Below are positions 49,968 through 58,935 of a DNA stretch of 64,000 bases, in pieces. The translations under genes were made by a program, and so were the position numbers. Position 1 is the stretch's first letter, and each line of letters starts with the position of its first letter. The DNA lies in the NCBI RefSeq assembly GCF_003688995.1, contig NZ_PENI01000044.1, forward strand, positions 1-64,000, read 5' to 3'. The notes under the pieces are model-generated. The model was not told the DNA's origin, did not search any database, and saw only the letters and a list, made by a program, of their open reading frames with translations. The stretch is from Streptomyces shenzhenensis (GTDB taxonomy: Bacteria > Actinomycetota > Actinomycetes > Streptomycetales > Streptomycetaceae).

Positions 49968-50456
49968 ATGGCCGACTCCAGTTTCGACATCGTCTCGAAG
50001 GTCGAGCGGCAGGAGGTCGACAACGCCCTCAACCAGGCCGCCAAGGAAATCTCGCAGCGTTACGACTTCAAGGGCGTGGGCGCCTCGATCGCCTGGTCCG
50101 GCGAGAAGATCCTGATGCAGGCGAACTCCGAGGAGCGGGTCAAGGCTGTCCTCGACGTCTTCCAGTCCAAGCTGATCAAGCGCGGCATCTCGCTGAAGGC
50201 GCTGGAGGCGGACGAACCCCAGCTCTCCGGCAAGGAGTACAAGATCTTCGCGTCGATCGAGGAGGGCATCTCCCAGGAGAACGCGAAGAAGGTCGCGAAG
50301 ATCATCCGTGACGAGGGCCCGAAGGGCGTGAAGGCCCAGGTGCAGGGCGACGAGCTGCGCGTCAGCTCCAAGAGCCGGGACGACCTGCAGGCCGTGATCG
50401 CCCTCCTGAAGGGGCACGACTTCGACTTCGCCCTGCAGTACGTGAACTACCGGTAG
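49968..50456 (+). CDS. YajQ family nucleotide-binding protein
   Basis: 162 aa from ATG 49968 with AAGGAG 9 nt upstream. The family signature ADSSFDIVSKVERQEVDNAL and C-terminal DDLQAVIALLKGHDFDFALQ are clear. YajQ homologues bind cyclic-di-GMP in some bacteria; ligand use here is inferred. Followed by a strong terminator. Confidence 0.95.
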   Translation: MADSSFDIVSKVERQEVDNALNQAAKEISQRYDFKGVGASIAWSGEKILMQANSEERVKAVLDVFQSKLIKRGISLKALEADEPQLSGKEYKIFASIEEGISQENAKKVAKIIRDEGPKGVKAQVQGDELRVSSKSRDDLQAVIALLKGHDFDFALQYVNYR

Positions 50457-50505
50457 TCCCGCCGGTCCGCGCTTCGCGCGGACACGGGAACGACGCGACC
50501 CCGAG

Positions 50506-50536
50506 GAAGGGTGGGCACCGAGGCGGCCCACCCTTC
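50506..50536. terminator. Terminator between yajQ and the GlsB-like gene
   Basis: GAAGGGTGGGC (50506-50516) and its complement (50526-50536), 49 nt after yajQ; it can serve both convergent genes. Confidence 0.8.
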
Positions 50537-50565
50537 TCGTCTGTCGGTGTCGCGCCCGGGACCGA

Positions 50566-50832
50566 TCAGTCGCGCGAGTTGCCGAACAGGATGCGGTAGA
50601 GGACCAGGAGGACGAGCGAGCCGCCGATCGCGGCCGCCCACGTGGCCCCGTCGTAGAAGTCCTTGGTGATGGGGTGGTCCAGCCAGCGGGCCGAGACCCA
50701 GCCGCCGATGAACGCGCCCGCGATGCCGATGAGGGTCGTGCCGATGAAGCCGCCCGGGTCACGCCCGGGCAGCAGGATCTTGGCGATGGCGCCGGCCAAC
50801 AGTCCCAGGATGATCCAACCGATGATGCTCAT
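50566..50832 (-). CDS. GlsB/YeaQ/YmgE family stress membrane protein
   Basis: 88 aa from ATG 50832: MSIIGWIILGLLAGAIAKIL with the LLPGRDPGGFIGTTLIGIAG Gly-rich signature and a third hydrophobic segment AAAIGGSLVLLVLYRILFG. Small integral membrane protein of the transglycosylase-associated/GlsB family, role unknown. Confidence 0.9.
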   Translation of the reverse strand: MSIIGWIILGLLAGAIAKILLPGRDPGGFIGTTLIGIAGAFIGGWVSARWLDHPITKDFYDGATWAAAIGGSLVLLVLYRILFGNSRD

Positions 50833-51288
50833 GCTGTGAACCTGCCCTCCCGCGCTGTGCTCGCACTGTCCGGACGCTGTGATGTCCGCCGCGCCGGCTG
50901 TGCTTCGCAGGCCGTACGGCCCGGGGTCCGTGCCGTCCGTCCTGCGCGTGTTCGTGCCTTGTCGCTCCAGAAGACGCCCCGCACGCCCCGGCCGGTTGCA
51001 GCGAGCAACAGCGGGTCCGGAACGCCGTGATCGTCCGCCCGGCTCGCCGCCCCGCATCCGCCTCGGGCCCTGGCGGCAGGTCGGCCGCGCCGGTCACCAG
51101 GTGGTGCCGACGGGCTCGTCGGGTTGCCCTGCCTGCGACCGCGGTGGCCGTGGGCGCGGCGCGCGCGGGGGTGCTCGCGGCCAGGGCGACGGCTTCCGGC
51201 GTACGGCGGTGGTTGGCGGGGCGCTGAGAGTGGAGGGGCAAGGGGGTCGAGCCTCGAGTGCCGTCGAGGCCCGGTGGCGGGGTCGGCT
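50833..51288. other. 456-nt gap upstream of the GlsB-like gene
   Basis: GC-rich, no supported gene on either strand; the longest frames have arginine-rich, frame-shadow composition. It holds the promoter of the GlsB-like gene and the terminator region of the SUKH gene, neither of which could be placed. Confidence 0.4.
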
Positions 51289-51873
51289 TCAGGGGGTCCG
51301 CGCGGGTGCCGTACGGCTCCGGAAGTCGGACCACGGTTCCAGGTCCATGCCGTCGTTGTTCTCCTCGTTCTCCTCGTTCTCCTCGTACCAACCGGTGCCG
51401 TCGAGCCAGGCGCGCAGCCAGTCGGTGAGGCTGGGCGCGTCCACGTACCAGGCGTGGTCGGCCTCGTCGGCGTTCGGCTCGTAGAGCAGGACGGTGGCTT
51501 CCGGAGTGCCGCAGTCCACGCACGCGTACATCCCGCACCCCCAGTGGGATATCGGCAGGACGCCCTCGGGCCAGGGCCAGTCGGGGTCCCGCCGGCCCTC
51601 GTCACGGTTGGCGAGGTACTGGGCGACGGCGGCCGGTTCGCCGGAGGGCGGGCTGTCGAGCAGGGGCAACAGGCCGTACTCCGGGCCGAAGCCGCCGTCC
51701 GCTATGCGGCTGTAGAGCGAGGCGAGCAGCGGTGGCAGGGGGAAGCCCAGGGCGGCCTCCGCCCGGGTGGGTGCGGCCGGGTCGACGGGGCCGGGCAGCG
51801 AAGGCCAGCCCCACGGGCGGGAGGTACGGGCCTGTGCGGCAACCCGTGTCAACAACTGCTCGATCTCGGTCAT
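51289..51873 (-). CDS. SMI1/KNR4 (SUKH)-like protein
   Basis: 194 aa from ATG 51873. N-terminal pattern AALGFPLPPLLASLYSRIADGGFGPEYGLLPL is typical of the SUKH superfamily, which includes immunity proteins for polymorphic toxins. Two CxxC-like Cys lie in GCGMYACVDCGTP. Near the C-terminus EENEENEEN comes from a 9-bp DNA repeat. It is 97 nt after a barstar-like gene, with no toxin nearby. Confidence 0.8.
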   Translation of the reverse strand: MTEIEQLLTRVAAQARTSRPWGWPSLPGPVDPAAPTRAEAALGFPLPPLLASLYSRIADGGFGPEYGLLPLLDSPPSGEPAAVAQYLANRDEGRRDPDWPWPEGVLPISHWGCGMYACVDCGTPEATVLLYEPNADEADHAWYVDAPSLTDWLRAWLDGTGWYEENEENEENNDGMDLEPWSDFRSRTAPARTP

Positions 51874-51970
51874 GGCTTCATGATGCAGGCCGCCTCTGAC
51901 AATCGTGCGGGCCTGTGGACAACCTCGTACCTGTGGAAAACCGTGGTCGGCGGCGGTGGGTGACGGACGG

Positions 51971-53146
51971 TCAGTCCAGCCGGACCTCGATGCCTTTCCC
52001 GGTGAGGAACCGCACGAGGCCCTCGAAAGTCTCCGGGCCCCGCAGGAGCGGAGTCGGCCCCAGGCAGGTGCGGGCGATGTCGGAGCCGTGCCAGACGAGG
52101 GTGAACGGCCAGGCCGCACCGAAGCCGCCGCACAGGGCGTCGGCGGTGGCATCCAGGCCCCAGCCGAAGTAGCCGCCGGGGCCGTTCACGGCTTCGCCGA
52201 GCGCGCAGAAGAAGCCGGGGGCGTCGGTGACGAAGCGGCCGTCGAGGTGGCAGGCCGTGCCCGGCGGCCTGTCGGGTCCGCGACCGTGCTGGTGGAGGGC
52301 GGTGGTCAGCCAGTAGGCGCGGCCGTCCGCACCGCACGCCGCCCATGCGTTGGGCTCGGACGGCCGTCCGTCCTCCCACAACCGCCAGACCTGGGGAGCG
52401 ACGGTGGGCGGTCGCCGGGACCGCGGTGCCAGCACGAGGTCGACCAGGCCGTGGCCGCGGGCTGCCGGGGCCCAGGCGACCAGGTCGCCGTCCGCGGCGA
52501 CCTGGATCGGGCGGCCGGATCCGTCCAGACGTACCAGCTCGGCCGGCCCGAGATCCTCCTTGCCGGCCTCGATCGCCGCGCGCAGGGTGCCGGTCGCGGA
52601 GCAGCCGAGCAGCCGCACGGGCGGGCTCTCGCGGGGCTCGGCCGATCCGTCGAACGGGGTGATCACGTCCTTGCAGGTCCCGAGCGGCTCCTCGCGCGCA
52701 TCGTGCAGCCGGTCCTGGCCCAGCAGCCGGTAACCGGCGGACAGCGGTCGGGGGTGGGGGACGATCCGGTCCTCCTCGTCCACGGACGCCTCGATGGTGA
52801 CGTCGCGCAGCGACAGGTCGCGCGCGCAGGGGCGGTCGTCGAGGACGCGGACGTCGTACAGACAGCACCAGCCGAACCCGTCGCCCCGCCGGTCGAGGAC
52901 TTCCAGGACGAGCGGTCCGAGCGGTGCCGAGCCGGTCGCCCGTGCGTCGGCGAGGGTGGCCGCGAAGCCGCCTTCGGGTGCGCAGCCGAGGAGTTGGAAG
53001 GTGCCGCGGTCCAGCTCCGGTTCATCCGCGCAGAGATCTTCCGCGTCCGCGCACAGGGCCACGGTCTCCTGCGTTTCCCTCTCGTCGTCGTACACCATGA
53101 CGGCGTACCTCGATGCCCCCACCTGCGGTTTCCCTCCCCTGACCAT
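51971..53146 (-). CDS. Barstar-like domain protein with internal duplication
   Basis: 391 aa (start uncertain: ATG 53146, or a GTG or ATG within the next 50 nt). C-terminal 75 residues match the barstar fold: EAVNGPGGYFGWGLDATADA followed by PFTLVWHGSD. Upstream, LLGC-x3-G ... LGP-x2-L-x2-LD-x2-G occurs twice (FQLLGCAPEGGF... and VRLLGCSATGTL...), so the protein looks like two copies of an N-terminal domain plus barstar. Barstars inhibit RNases; no barnase gene is adjacent. Confidence 0.75.
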   Translation of the reverse strand: MVRGGKPQVGASRYAVMVYDDERETQETVALCADAEDLCADEPELDRGTFQLLGCAPEGGFAATLADARATGSAPLGPLVLEVLDRRGDGFGWCCLYDVRVLDDRPCARDLSLRDVTIEASVDEEDRIVPHPRPLSAGYRLLGQDRLHDAREEPLGTCKDVITPFDGSAEPRESPPVRLLGCSATGTLRAAIEAGKEDLGPAELVRLDGSGRPIQVAADGDLVAWAPAARGHGLVDLVLAPRSRRPPTVAPQVWRLWEDGRPSEPNAWAACGADGRAYWLTTALHQHGRGPDRPPGTACHLDGRFVTDAPGFFCALGEAVNGPGGYFGWGLDATADALCGGFGAAWPFTLVWHGSDIARTCLGPTPLLRGPETFEGLVRFLTGKGIEVRLD

Positions 53147-53377
53147 GCTCCCCTCAGCGGTCGGCGCGCCACGATCGGCCGGTGCCCGGGGACGATCTCG
53201 CGGCCCGGCGACAGCAGGGACACCGGGTTCTGCCCGAAGTGGGCGATGCCGAACGGGATCGCTCCCCGACGCTCACAACTCTCCCACCAGGCCACTGCGG
53301 TTACGACTTCATACTTGAGCGCCGGATACTAGCTGGTGAGACCGCATTCGAGTGTCACTCCTGAAGGGGCAGCGATC

Positions 53378-53779
53378 ATGAAACCGATCAACCTCGTCCT
53401 CAACGTCCTGTGGTTGATCCTCTGCGGGATCTGGATGGCGATCGCCTACGCCGTGGCCGCGCTGATCTGCTTCGTCCTCATCGTGACCATCCCCTTCGGC
53501 ATCGCCTCGCTCCGGATCGCCGGCTTCGTGCTCTGGCCCTTCGGCCGCACCACGGTGCCGAAGCAGAACGCCGGGGCCCCCTCGTGCATCGGCAACGTGA
53601 TCTGGATCGTCTTCGCGGGCTGGTGGCTCGCCCTCGGTCACCTGATCACGAGCATCCCGCTCTTCCTGTCGATCATCGGAATTCCCTTCGGCTGGGCGAA
53701 CCTCAAGCTGATTCCGCTCTCCCTCACGCCCCTGGGCCACGAGGTCGTCCCGACCGATGAGGCCTTCGGCGGACGCTGA
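53378..53779 (+). CDS. YccF domain membrane protein
   Basis: 133 aa from ATG 53378, AAGGGG 8-10 nt upstream. Two copies of the YccF motif, each with two hydrophobic stretches: LNVLWLILCGIWMAIAYAV ... TIPFGIASLRIAGFVLWPFG and IGNVIWIVFAGWWLALGHLI ... GIPFGWANLKLIPLSLTPLG. Family of small inner-membrane proteins of unknown function. Confidence 0.93.
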   Translation: MKPINLVLNVLWLILCGIWMAIAYAVAALICFVLIVTIPFGIASLRIAGFVLWPFGRTTVPKQNAGAPSCIGNVIWIVFAGWWLALGHLITSIPLFLSIIGIPFGWANLKLIPLSLTPLGHEVVPTDEAFGGR

Positions 53780-53954
53780 CCCCTCTGCGCCGGCTCACCG
53801 CCGGCAAGGGAGACAGCGACCGAAACGATCCCGGCGTGGTCGCTGCGATCACGGCTTCGGAGCCGTAGTGGTGACGACCCGTCGGGTACGGCCCGGTCCG
53901 GACGAGACACCCCTGCTCGAGTGCGCGCCCCTGCGTGCCCCGAAGCCGCCCCTG

Positions 53955-54464
53955 TCAGCGGAGCCCCGCAGGCGTCGTCGTCTTCGAGACAGCGTCGTGC
54001 CAGGCGGCCTTCGCCCCGGAGTCGCCGATCCGGTAGACGTCCACGACCGCGCCCACCGCAACGGCCAGCGAAAGGACCCCCACGACGATCCGGACGGGCA
54101 GGGCCGACCAGCGCGTCCCGCCGTCACGCCCGGGTTCCGCCGGAGCGCTCCTTGCCGCCCACCACACGACCGCGGCCAGCACGAACAGACCCAGGGCCCA
54201 GGGCAGCAGCCCGTCACCCAGCTCGGCGTGCCGCCGAACCAGGGCGTCGTCGGTCACATGCCGTTCCAGCCACTCGCCGGCCTGTGTGGTGAGCGGCACG
54301 CTGACCAGGGCGACCAGGGCCAGAAGCGGCAGCAGCGGGCCCAGCCGCCGAGCGGCGCGCGGCCACAGCGCTGCCACCACCAGGGCCAGTGCAGTGAGAG
54401 GTACCAGCACGACGACTATGTGAACCAGCAGGACATGGGCGGGCAGACCGTTGACCAGACTCAT
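53955..54464 (-). CDS. DUF2231-like membrane protein
   Basis: 169 aa with four hydrophobic segments. N-terminal LPAHVLLVHIVVVLVPLTALALVVA is characteristic, with His residues in the first helix that could bind heme in this family (family knowledge uncertain). A loop LERHVTDDALVRRHAELGD precedes the third segment. Unknown role. Confidence 0.8.
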   Translation of the reverse strand: MSLVNGLPAHVLLVHIVVVLVPLTALALVVAALWPRAARRLGPLLPLLALVALVSVPLTTQAGEWLERHVTDDALVRRHAELGDGLLPWALGLFVLAAVVWWAARSAPAEPGRDGGTRWSALPVRIVVGVLSLAVAVGAVVDVYRIGDSGAKAAWHDAVSKTTTPAGLR

Positions 54465-54649
54465 CGAGGCGCTCCTCAGCGTGGTGGGGCGCGCCAGCCT
54501 GGCACAGCAATCTCTCAGTTCCCTCTCAGGCGGTAGGGGCGGGAGACGCCGTGGAATCCGGCGGGATGTGGCCCCTTGAGTGCCTGACGGGGACGAGCAC
54601 GGCGGGGAAACGCTGCTCGGGACGGGTCACCTGATGTTCAGGACGGTCT

Positions 54650-55513
54650 TCACTGGTTGCGGCCCGCCATCTTCTCCAGCCGGGCGATCCGGTCGGCCAT
54701 GGGCGGGTGGGTCGAGAACATCCTGGACAGTCCCTGGCCCGGGCGGAACGGGTTCGCGATCATCATGTGGCTCGCGGTCTCGATCCTGGGCTCCGGGGGC
54801 AGGGGCAGTTGCTTGGTGCCGGCGTCGAGCTTGCGCAGGGCGCTGGCGAGGGCGAGCGGGTCGCCGGTGAGCTGGGCTCCGGAGGCGTCCGCCTCGTACT
54901 CCCTGGATCTGCTGATGGCCAGCTGGATGAGGCTGGCGGCGAGCGGGCCCAGGATCATGATCAACAGCATGCCGAGCAGGCCGGGGCCCTCGTCGTCGTC
55001 GGAGCGGCCGATCGGGATCAGCCAGGCGAAGTTGACCAGGAACATGATCACCGAGGCGAGGGCGCCGGCGACCGACGAGATGAGGATGTCCCGGTTGTAG
55101 ACGTGGCTGAGTTCGTGGCCGATGACGCCGCGCAGCTCGCGCTCGTCCAGGATGCGCAGGATGCCCTCGGTGCAGCACACGGCGGCATTGCGCGGATTGC
55201 GGCCCGTTGCGAACGCGTTCGGCGCCTCCGTGGGCGAGATGTACAGGCGGGGCATGGGCTGGCGGGCCTGCGTGGACAGGTCACGGACCATGCGGTAGAG
55301 GGCCGGGGCTTCGAACTCGCTCACCGGGCGGGCACGCATCGCGCGTAGCGCCAGCTTGTCGCTGTTCCAGTACGCGTACGCGTTCGTGCCGAGGGCGATC
55401 AGCACCGCCACGATCAGGCCCGTGCGGCCGAAGAAGCTGCCGATGACGATGATGAGGGCGGACAGTCCCCCGAGGAGTACTGCGGTCCTGAGCCCGTTGT
55501 GCCGGCGGTGCAC
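54650..55513 (-). CDS. htpX: HtpX-type membrane zinc metalloprotease
   Basis: 287 aa from GTG 55513; N-terminal two transmembrane segments (about 10-26 and 30-48), zinc motif HELSH at residues 133-137, third ligand in SREYEADASG. HtpX degrades damaged membrane proteins and takes part in heat-shock quality control. The C-terminal FSTHPPMADRIARLEKM is typical of the family. It lies next to the nuo cluster as in related genomes I know. Confidence 0.93.
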   Translation of the reverse strand: MHRRHNGLRTAVLLGGLSALIIVIGSFFGRTGLIVAVLIALGTNAYAYWNSDKLALRAMRARPVSEFEAPALYRMVRDLSTQARQPMPRLYISPTEAPNAFATGRNPRNAAVCCTEGILRILDERELRGVIGHELSHVYNRDILISSVAGALASVIMFLVNFAWLIPIGRSDDDEGPGLLGMLLIMILGPLAASLIQLAISRSREYEADASGAQLTGDPLALASALRKLDAGTKQLPLPPEPRIETASHMMIANPFRPGQGLSRMFSTHPPMADRIARLEKMAGRNQ

Positions 55514-55709
55514 GGTACGCCCTCCAAATGGTGCAGCAGGGGAACCCTTTGCTTGCTGGTGTGCTTGCTGATCTCCGAAGCCCCTGGTGCCGTGGTGTCA
55601 CGTCCAGTGGACCCTCCCGTAGTGGTCAACGCCAGGCGAGGGCAGCGAGTTCCCTAGTGGGGGCGGCGGCGCGCGTCGGCCGTCCGGGTGACGATGCCCG
55701 TTTCGGCGG

Positions 55710-55747
55710 GCACGCGCGCGTGGCGCGGGTGGTTCACGCGCGCGTGC
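55710..55747 (-). terminator. Hairpin after nuoN (probable nuo operon terminator)
   Basis: GCACGCGCGCGTG (55710-55722) pairs with CACGCGCGCGTGC (55735-55747), a 13-bp stem, 33 nt after the nuoN stop. Each arm is itself palindromic. There is no U-run. Confidence 0.55.
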
Positions 55748-55752
55748 GGGCC

Positions 55753-55800
55753 GTTCAGAACAGGCCGGTGCCGGGTCTGTTCAGAACAGGCCGGTGCCGG
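55753..55800. repeat. 22-bp direct duplication of the nuoN 3' end
   Basis: GTTCAGAACAGGCCGGTGCCGG occurs at 55753-55774 and 55779-55800. The second copy holds the last codons and stop of nuoN; the first re-creates the same TGLF-stop downstream in the gap, so this is a recent local duplication. Confidence 0.9.
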
Positions 55801-57304
55801 CGAAGCGGAGTACCAGTTGGGGCGCCCCGGAGAGGGCGATGCCGAGGGTTCCGGTGAGGGCGATGGCGGCCGTGAGAGGGGCGGGGACGCGGTGCCGCGC
55901 GGGCTCTCCCTCGGGGGCACGGAACAGCAGCGCCGTCCACTGGAGGTAGTAGAAGAGCGCGATGACCACGTTGACGGCCATGACGACGGCCAGCCAGCCG
56001 AGGCCCGCGTCGACGGCGGCCGAGAAGACGGTGACCTTCGCGAAGAGGCCGATGACGCCCGGCGGCAGCCCGGCGAGGCACAGCAGGAAGAAGGCCAGGA
56101 GCAGGGCGGTCACGGGGTTCGAGGCGTACAGGCCCCGGTAGTCGCTGACGCGGTTGAGCGCCCTCGTACGGCCCACCAGGGCGGCGACGGCGAAGGCGCC
56201 GAGGTTCACGGCGGCGTACATGAGGGCGTAGGCGACCGTGGAGCCGATCGATTTCCGGGCGTCCGCGGAGTAACCGGCGGCGGCGATCGGGACCAGGAGG
56301 TAGCCGGCCTGGCCGACGGAGGACCAGGCGAGCAGCCGTACCGCGCTGTACGCGCGCGTGGCCTGCTGGCGCAGGGCACCGACATTGCCGACGGTCATGG
56401 TGAGGGCGGCCAGCGCGGCGAGCGCGGGGCCCCAGGCGTCGGAGTACGAGGGGAAGGCGACGACGGTGACGAGGATCAGGCCGGTGAAGCCGACGGCCTT
56501 GCCGACGACCGACAGGTAGGCGGCGACGGGCAGGGGTGCTCCCACGTAGGTGTCGGGCACCCAGAAATGGAAGGGCACGGCGGCGGTCTTGAAGGCGAAG
56601 CCGACCAGTGTGAGGACGACGCCGGTCTGGGCGAGCGTGTGGAGCTGTCCGTCGACGTGCTGGATGCGGTCGGCGATCTGGGTGAGGTAGAGGGTGCCCG
56701 TGGAGGCGTACACGAAGCTGATGCCCAGCAGGCTGACCGCGGTGGCGGTGACCGAGGACAGGAAGAACTTCAGGGCGGCTTCCGAGGACCTGCGGTCACC
56801 GTGCCGGATGCCGACGAGGGCGAAGGCGGGCAGGGAGGCGACCTCCAGGGCCACGACGAGGGTGGCGAGGTCGCGGGAGGCGGGCAACAGGGCGGCGCCC
56901 GCGGCGGAGGAGAGCAGCAGGAACCAGAACTCCCCTTCGGGGAGTCTCCGGCGTCCGTCCTTGAGGGCGGTGACCGACAGCAGGGCGGCCAGCAGGGCAC
57001 CGCCGAGGACGAGGAACTGGATGACGAGGGTGAACCGGTCGGCCGTGTAGCTGCACAGGCGCGGGTCGCCGGTCTGGCAGAAGGTGCTGCGGTCGCCGTC
57101 CAGGAGCGGCAGCAGCAGGAGGGCCGAGACGGCGAGTCCGGCCACGGCGCACCAGCCGAGTACGGCCTTCTTCGCGTCGGGCACGAACAGGTCGGCGACG
57201 AGGACGCCGAGCCCGACGACCGCCGCGGCGGTGGGCGGGGCGATCGCGAGCCAGTCGACGGACTGGACCAGCGACTCGGCCAGGGGCTGGGCCGGGTGGC
57301 TCAT
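55781..57304 (-). CDS. nuoN: NADH-quinone oxidoreductase subunit N
   Basis: Antiporter-like proton-pumping subunit of complex I. 507 aa; ATG 57304 overlaps the nuoM stop (ATGA). 13-14 hydrophobic segments, with conserved Glu in LVVALEVASLPAFALVG and Lys in VGFAFKTAAVPFHFWVPDTY. The 3' end is duplicated downstream. Confidence 0.95.
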   Translation of the reverse strand: MSHPAQPLAESLVQSVDWLAIAPPTAAAVVGLGVLVADLFVPDAKKAVLGWCAVAGLAVSALLLLPLLDGDRSTFCQTGDPRLCSYTADRFTLVIQFLVLGGALLAALLSVTALKDGRRRLPEGEFWFLLLSSAAGAALLPASRDLATLVVALEVASLPAFALVGIRHGDRRSSEAALKFFLSSVTATAVSLLGISFVYASTGTLYLTQIADRIQHVDGQLHTLAQTGVVLTLVGFAFKTAAVPFHFWVPDTYVGAPLPVAAYLSVVGKAVGFTGLILVTVVAFPSYSDAWGPALAALAALTMTVGNVGALRQQATRAYSAVRLLAWSSVGQAGYLLVPIAAAGYSADARKSIGSTVAYALMYAAVNLGAFAVAALVGRTRALNRVSDYRGLYASNPVTALLLAFFLLCLAGLPPGVIGLFAKVTVFSAAVDAGLGWLAVVMAVNVVIALFYYLQWTALLFRAPEGEPARHRVPAPLTAAIALTGTLGIALSGAPQLVLRFAGTGLF

Positions 57305-58929
57305 CGGGTGCCTCCTGCGAGGAGCTGCTGCACGGCCGGGTCGGTCAGGCCGAGGAGGGCCCTCGGCCACAGCCCGGCCACGACGGTGAGGGCGACGAGC
57401 GGCGTCCAGGCCGCGAACTCGTACGTGTGGACGTCGGCGAGCTTCGGGGCCTGTTGCGGTACGGGGCCCATGCAGACGCGGCGGACCACGATGAGCAGGT
57501 ACGCGGCCGTCAGCAGCGTGCCGAACGCGGCGATCGCCATGAACGTCAGGAACGCGGGGCGGCTGAGGCCGGCGGCGGGCCGGAACGCGCCGAACAGGGC
57601 CAGCATCTCGCCCCAGAACCCGGCCAGTCCGGGCAGGCCGAGGGAGGCGACCGCGGCGAAGGCCAGCAGGCCGCCGAGGCGCGGCGCCTTGCCGTAGAGC
57701 GCCGCCCCGGTCTGGAGCTGATTCGGCGCGGCGGAACCGCTCGTCGAGGGGCGGTGGCCGGGCGACAGGAGGGAAAGGGAGTCGAGGTCGGTGGTGCCCG
57801 TGCGGTCCTTGAGCGCGCCGACCAGGAAGAAGAGCAGGCCGGTGATGAGGCCGTGGGCGATGTTGGCGAACAGCGCGCCGTTGACGCCGGTCGGGGTCAT
57901 CGTGGCGATGCCGAGCAGGACGAAGCCCATGTGGCCGACGGAGGAGTAGGCGATGAGCCGCTTGAGGTCGCCCTTCGCGCCCTGTCGGGCGAGGGCCAGG
58001 CAGGCCAGGGATCCGTAGATGATCCCGACGACGGCGAAGGCGGCGAGGTAGGGCGCGAAGGTGCGGAAGCCGTCGGGCGCGATCGGCAGCAGAATCCGGA
58101 CGAACCCGTACGTACCCATCTTCAGCAGTACGCCGGCCAGCAGGACCGAGCCGACGGTCGGAGCGGCGGTGTGGGCGTCCGGCAGCCAGCTGTGCAGGGG
58201 CCACATCGGCGTCTTGACCGCGAGTCCGAGTCCGACCGCCAAAACGGCGATGACCTGCACGGATGTGGTCAGCGACCGGCCGTTGTCAGTGGCGAGTGCC
58301 ATCATGTCGAATGTGCCCGCCTTGATTCCGATCAGGAGCAGGCCGAGCAGCATGACGACGGACCCGAGCAGGGTGAACAGGATGAACTTCCAGGCGGCCT
58401 GGGTCCGCCCCTCGCCGCCCCAGCGGGCGATGAGGAAGTACATCGGGATGAGCACCATCTCGAAGGCGAGGAAGAACAGCAGCAGGTCGAGGACGGCGAA
58501 GGTGGCGAGAGTGCCGGACTCCAGCAGGAGCAGCAGGGCGACGAAGGCCTTCGGGGACGGGCCCGCAGGCATCTTGAAGTAGGAGTAGAGCGCGCAGAGG
58601 AAGGTCAGCAGCGCGGTCAGGACCAGAAGGGGGAGGGAGATGCCGTCGATGCCGAGGTGGATCCGCACGTCGAGTGCGGGGATCCAGCTGATGTCGGTCG
58701 TGGCCTGCATCTTCGACGGATGGTCGTGGTCGAAGCCGAGCGCGAGGACGATCGTGGCGGCGAGGATCGCGCCGGTCACGGTCACGCCGTGGCGCAGCAC
58801 GGCCTGCTCGGGCGACTTCCCCTTCAGCCCGGGCGGGGCGGGCAGCAGAGCGGCGACGGCGCCGAGGAGCGGGCCGACGACGACGAATGCCAGAAGGACC
58901 TGCATCACGGACGCATTGATATCGATCAC
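57301..58929 (-). CDS. nuoM: NADH-quinone oxidoreductase subunit M
   Basis: Antiporter-like subunit, 542 aa from GTG 58929. Family motifs FLAFEMVLIPMYFLIARWGG (essential Glu), VKTPMWPLHSWLPDAHTAAP (Lys), KRLIAYSSVGHMGFVLLG. Thr/Ser-rich insert around residues 390-405 (PGHRPSTSGSAAPNQLQTG). Six nt after nuoL. Confidence 0.95.
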   Translation of the reverse strand: MIDINASVMQVLLAFVVVGPLLGAVAALLPAPPGLKGKSPEQAVLRHGVTVTGAILAATIVLALGFDHDHPSKMQATTDISWIPALDVRIHLGIDGISLPLLVLTALLTFLCALYSYFKMPAGPSPKAFVALLLLLESGTLATFAVLDLLLFFLAFEMVLIPMYFLIARWGGEGRTQAAWKFILFTLLGSVVMLLGLLLIGIKAGTFDMMALATDNGRSLTTSVQVIAVLAVGLGLAVKTPMWPLHSWLPDAHTAAPTVGSVLLAGVLLKMGTYGFVRILLPIAPDGFRTFAPYLAAFAVVGIIYGSLACLALARQGAKGDLKRLIAYSSVGHMGFVLLGIATMTPTGVNGALFANIAHGLITGLLFFLVGALKDRTGTTDLDSLSLLSPGHRPSTSGSAAPNQLQTGAALYGKAPRLGGLLAFAAVASLGLPGLAGFWGEMLALFGAFRPAAGLSRPAFLTFMAIAAFGTLLTAAYLLIVVRRVCMGPVPQQAPKLADVHTYEFAAWTPLVALTVVAGLWPRALLGLTDPAVQQLLAGGTR

Positions 58930-58935
58930 GCCTGC

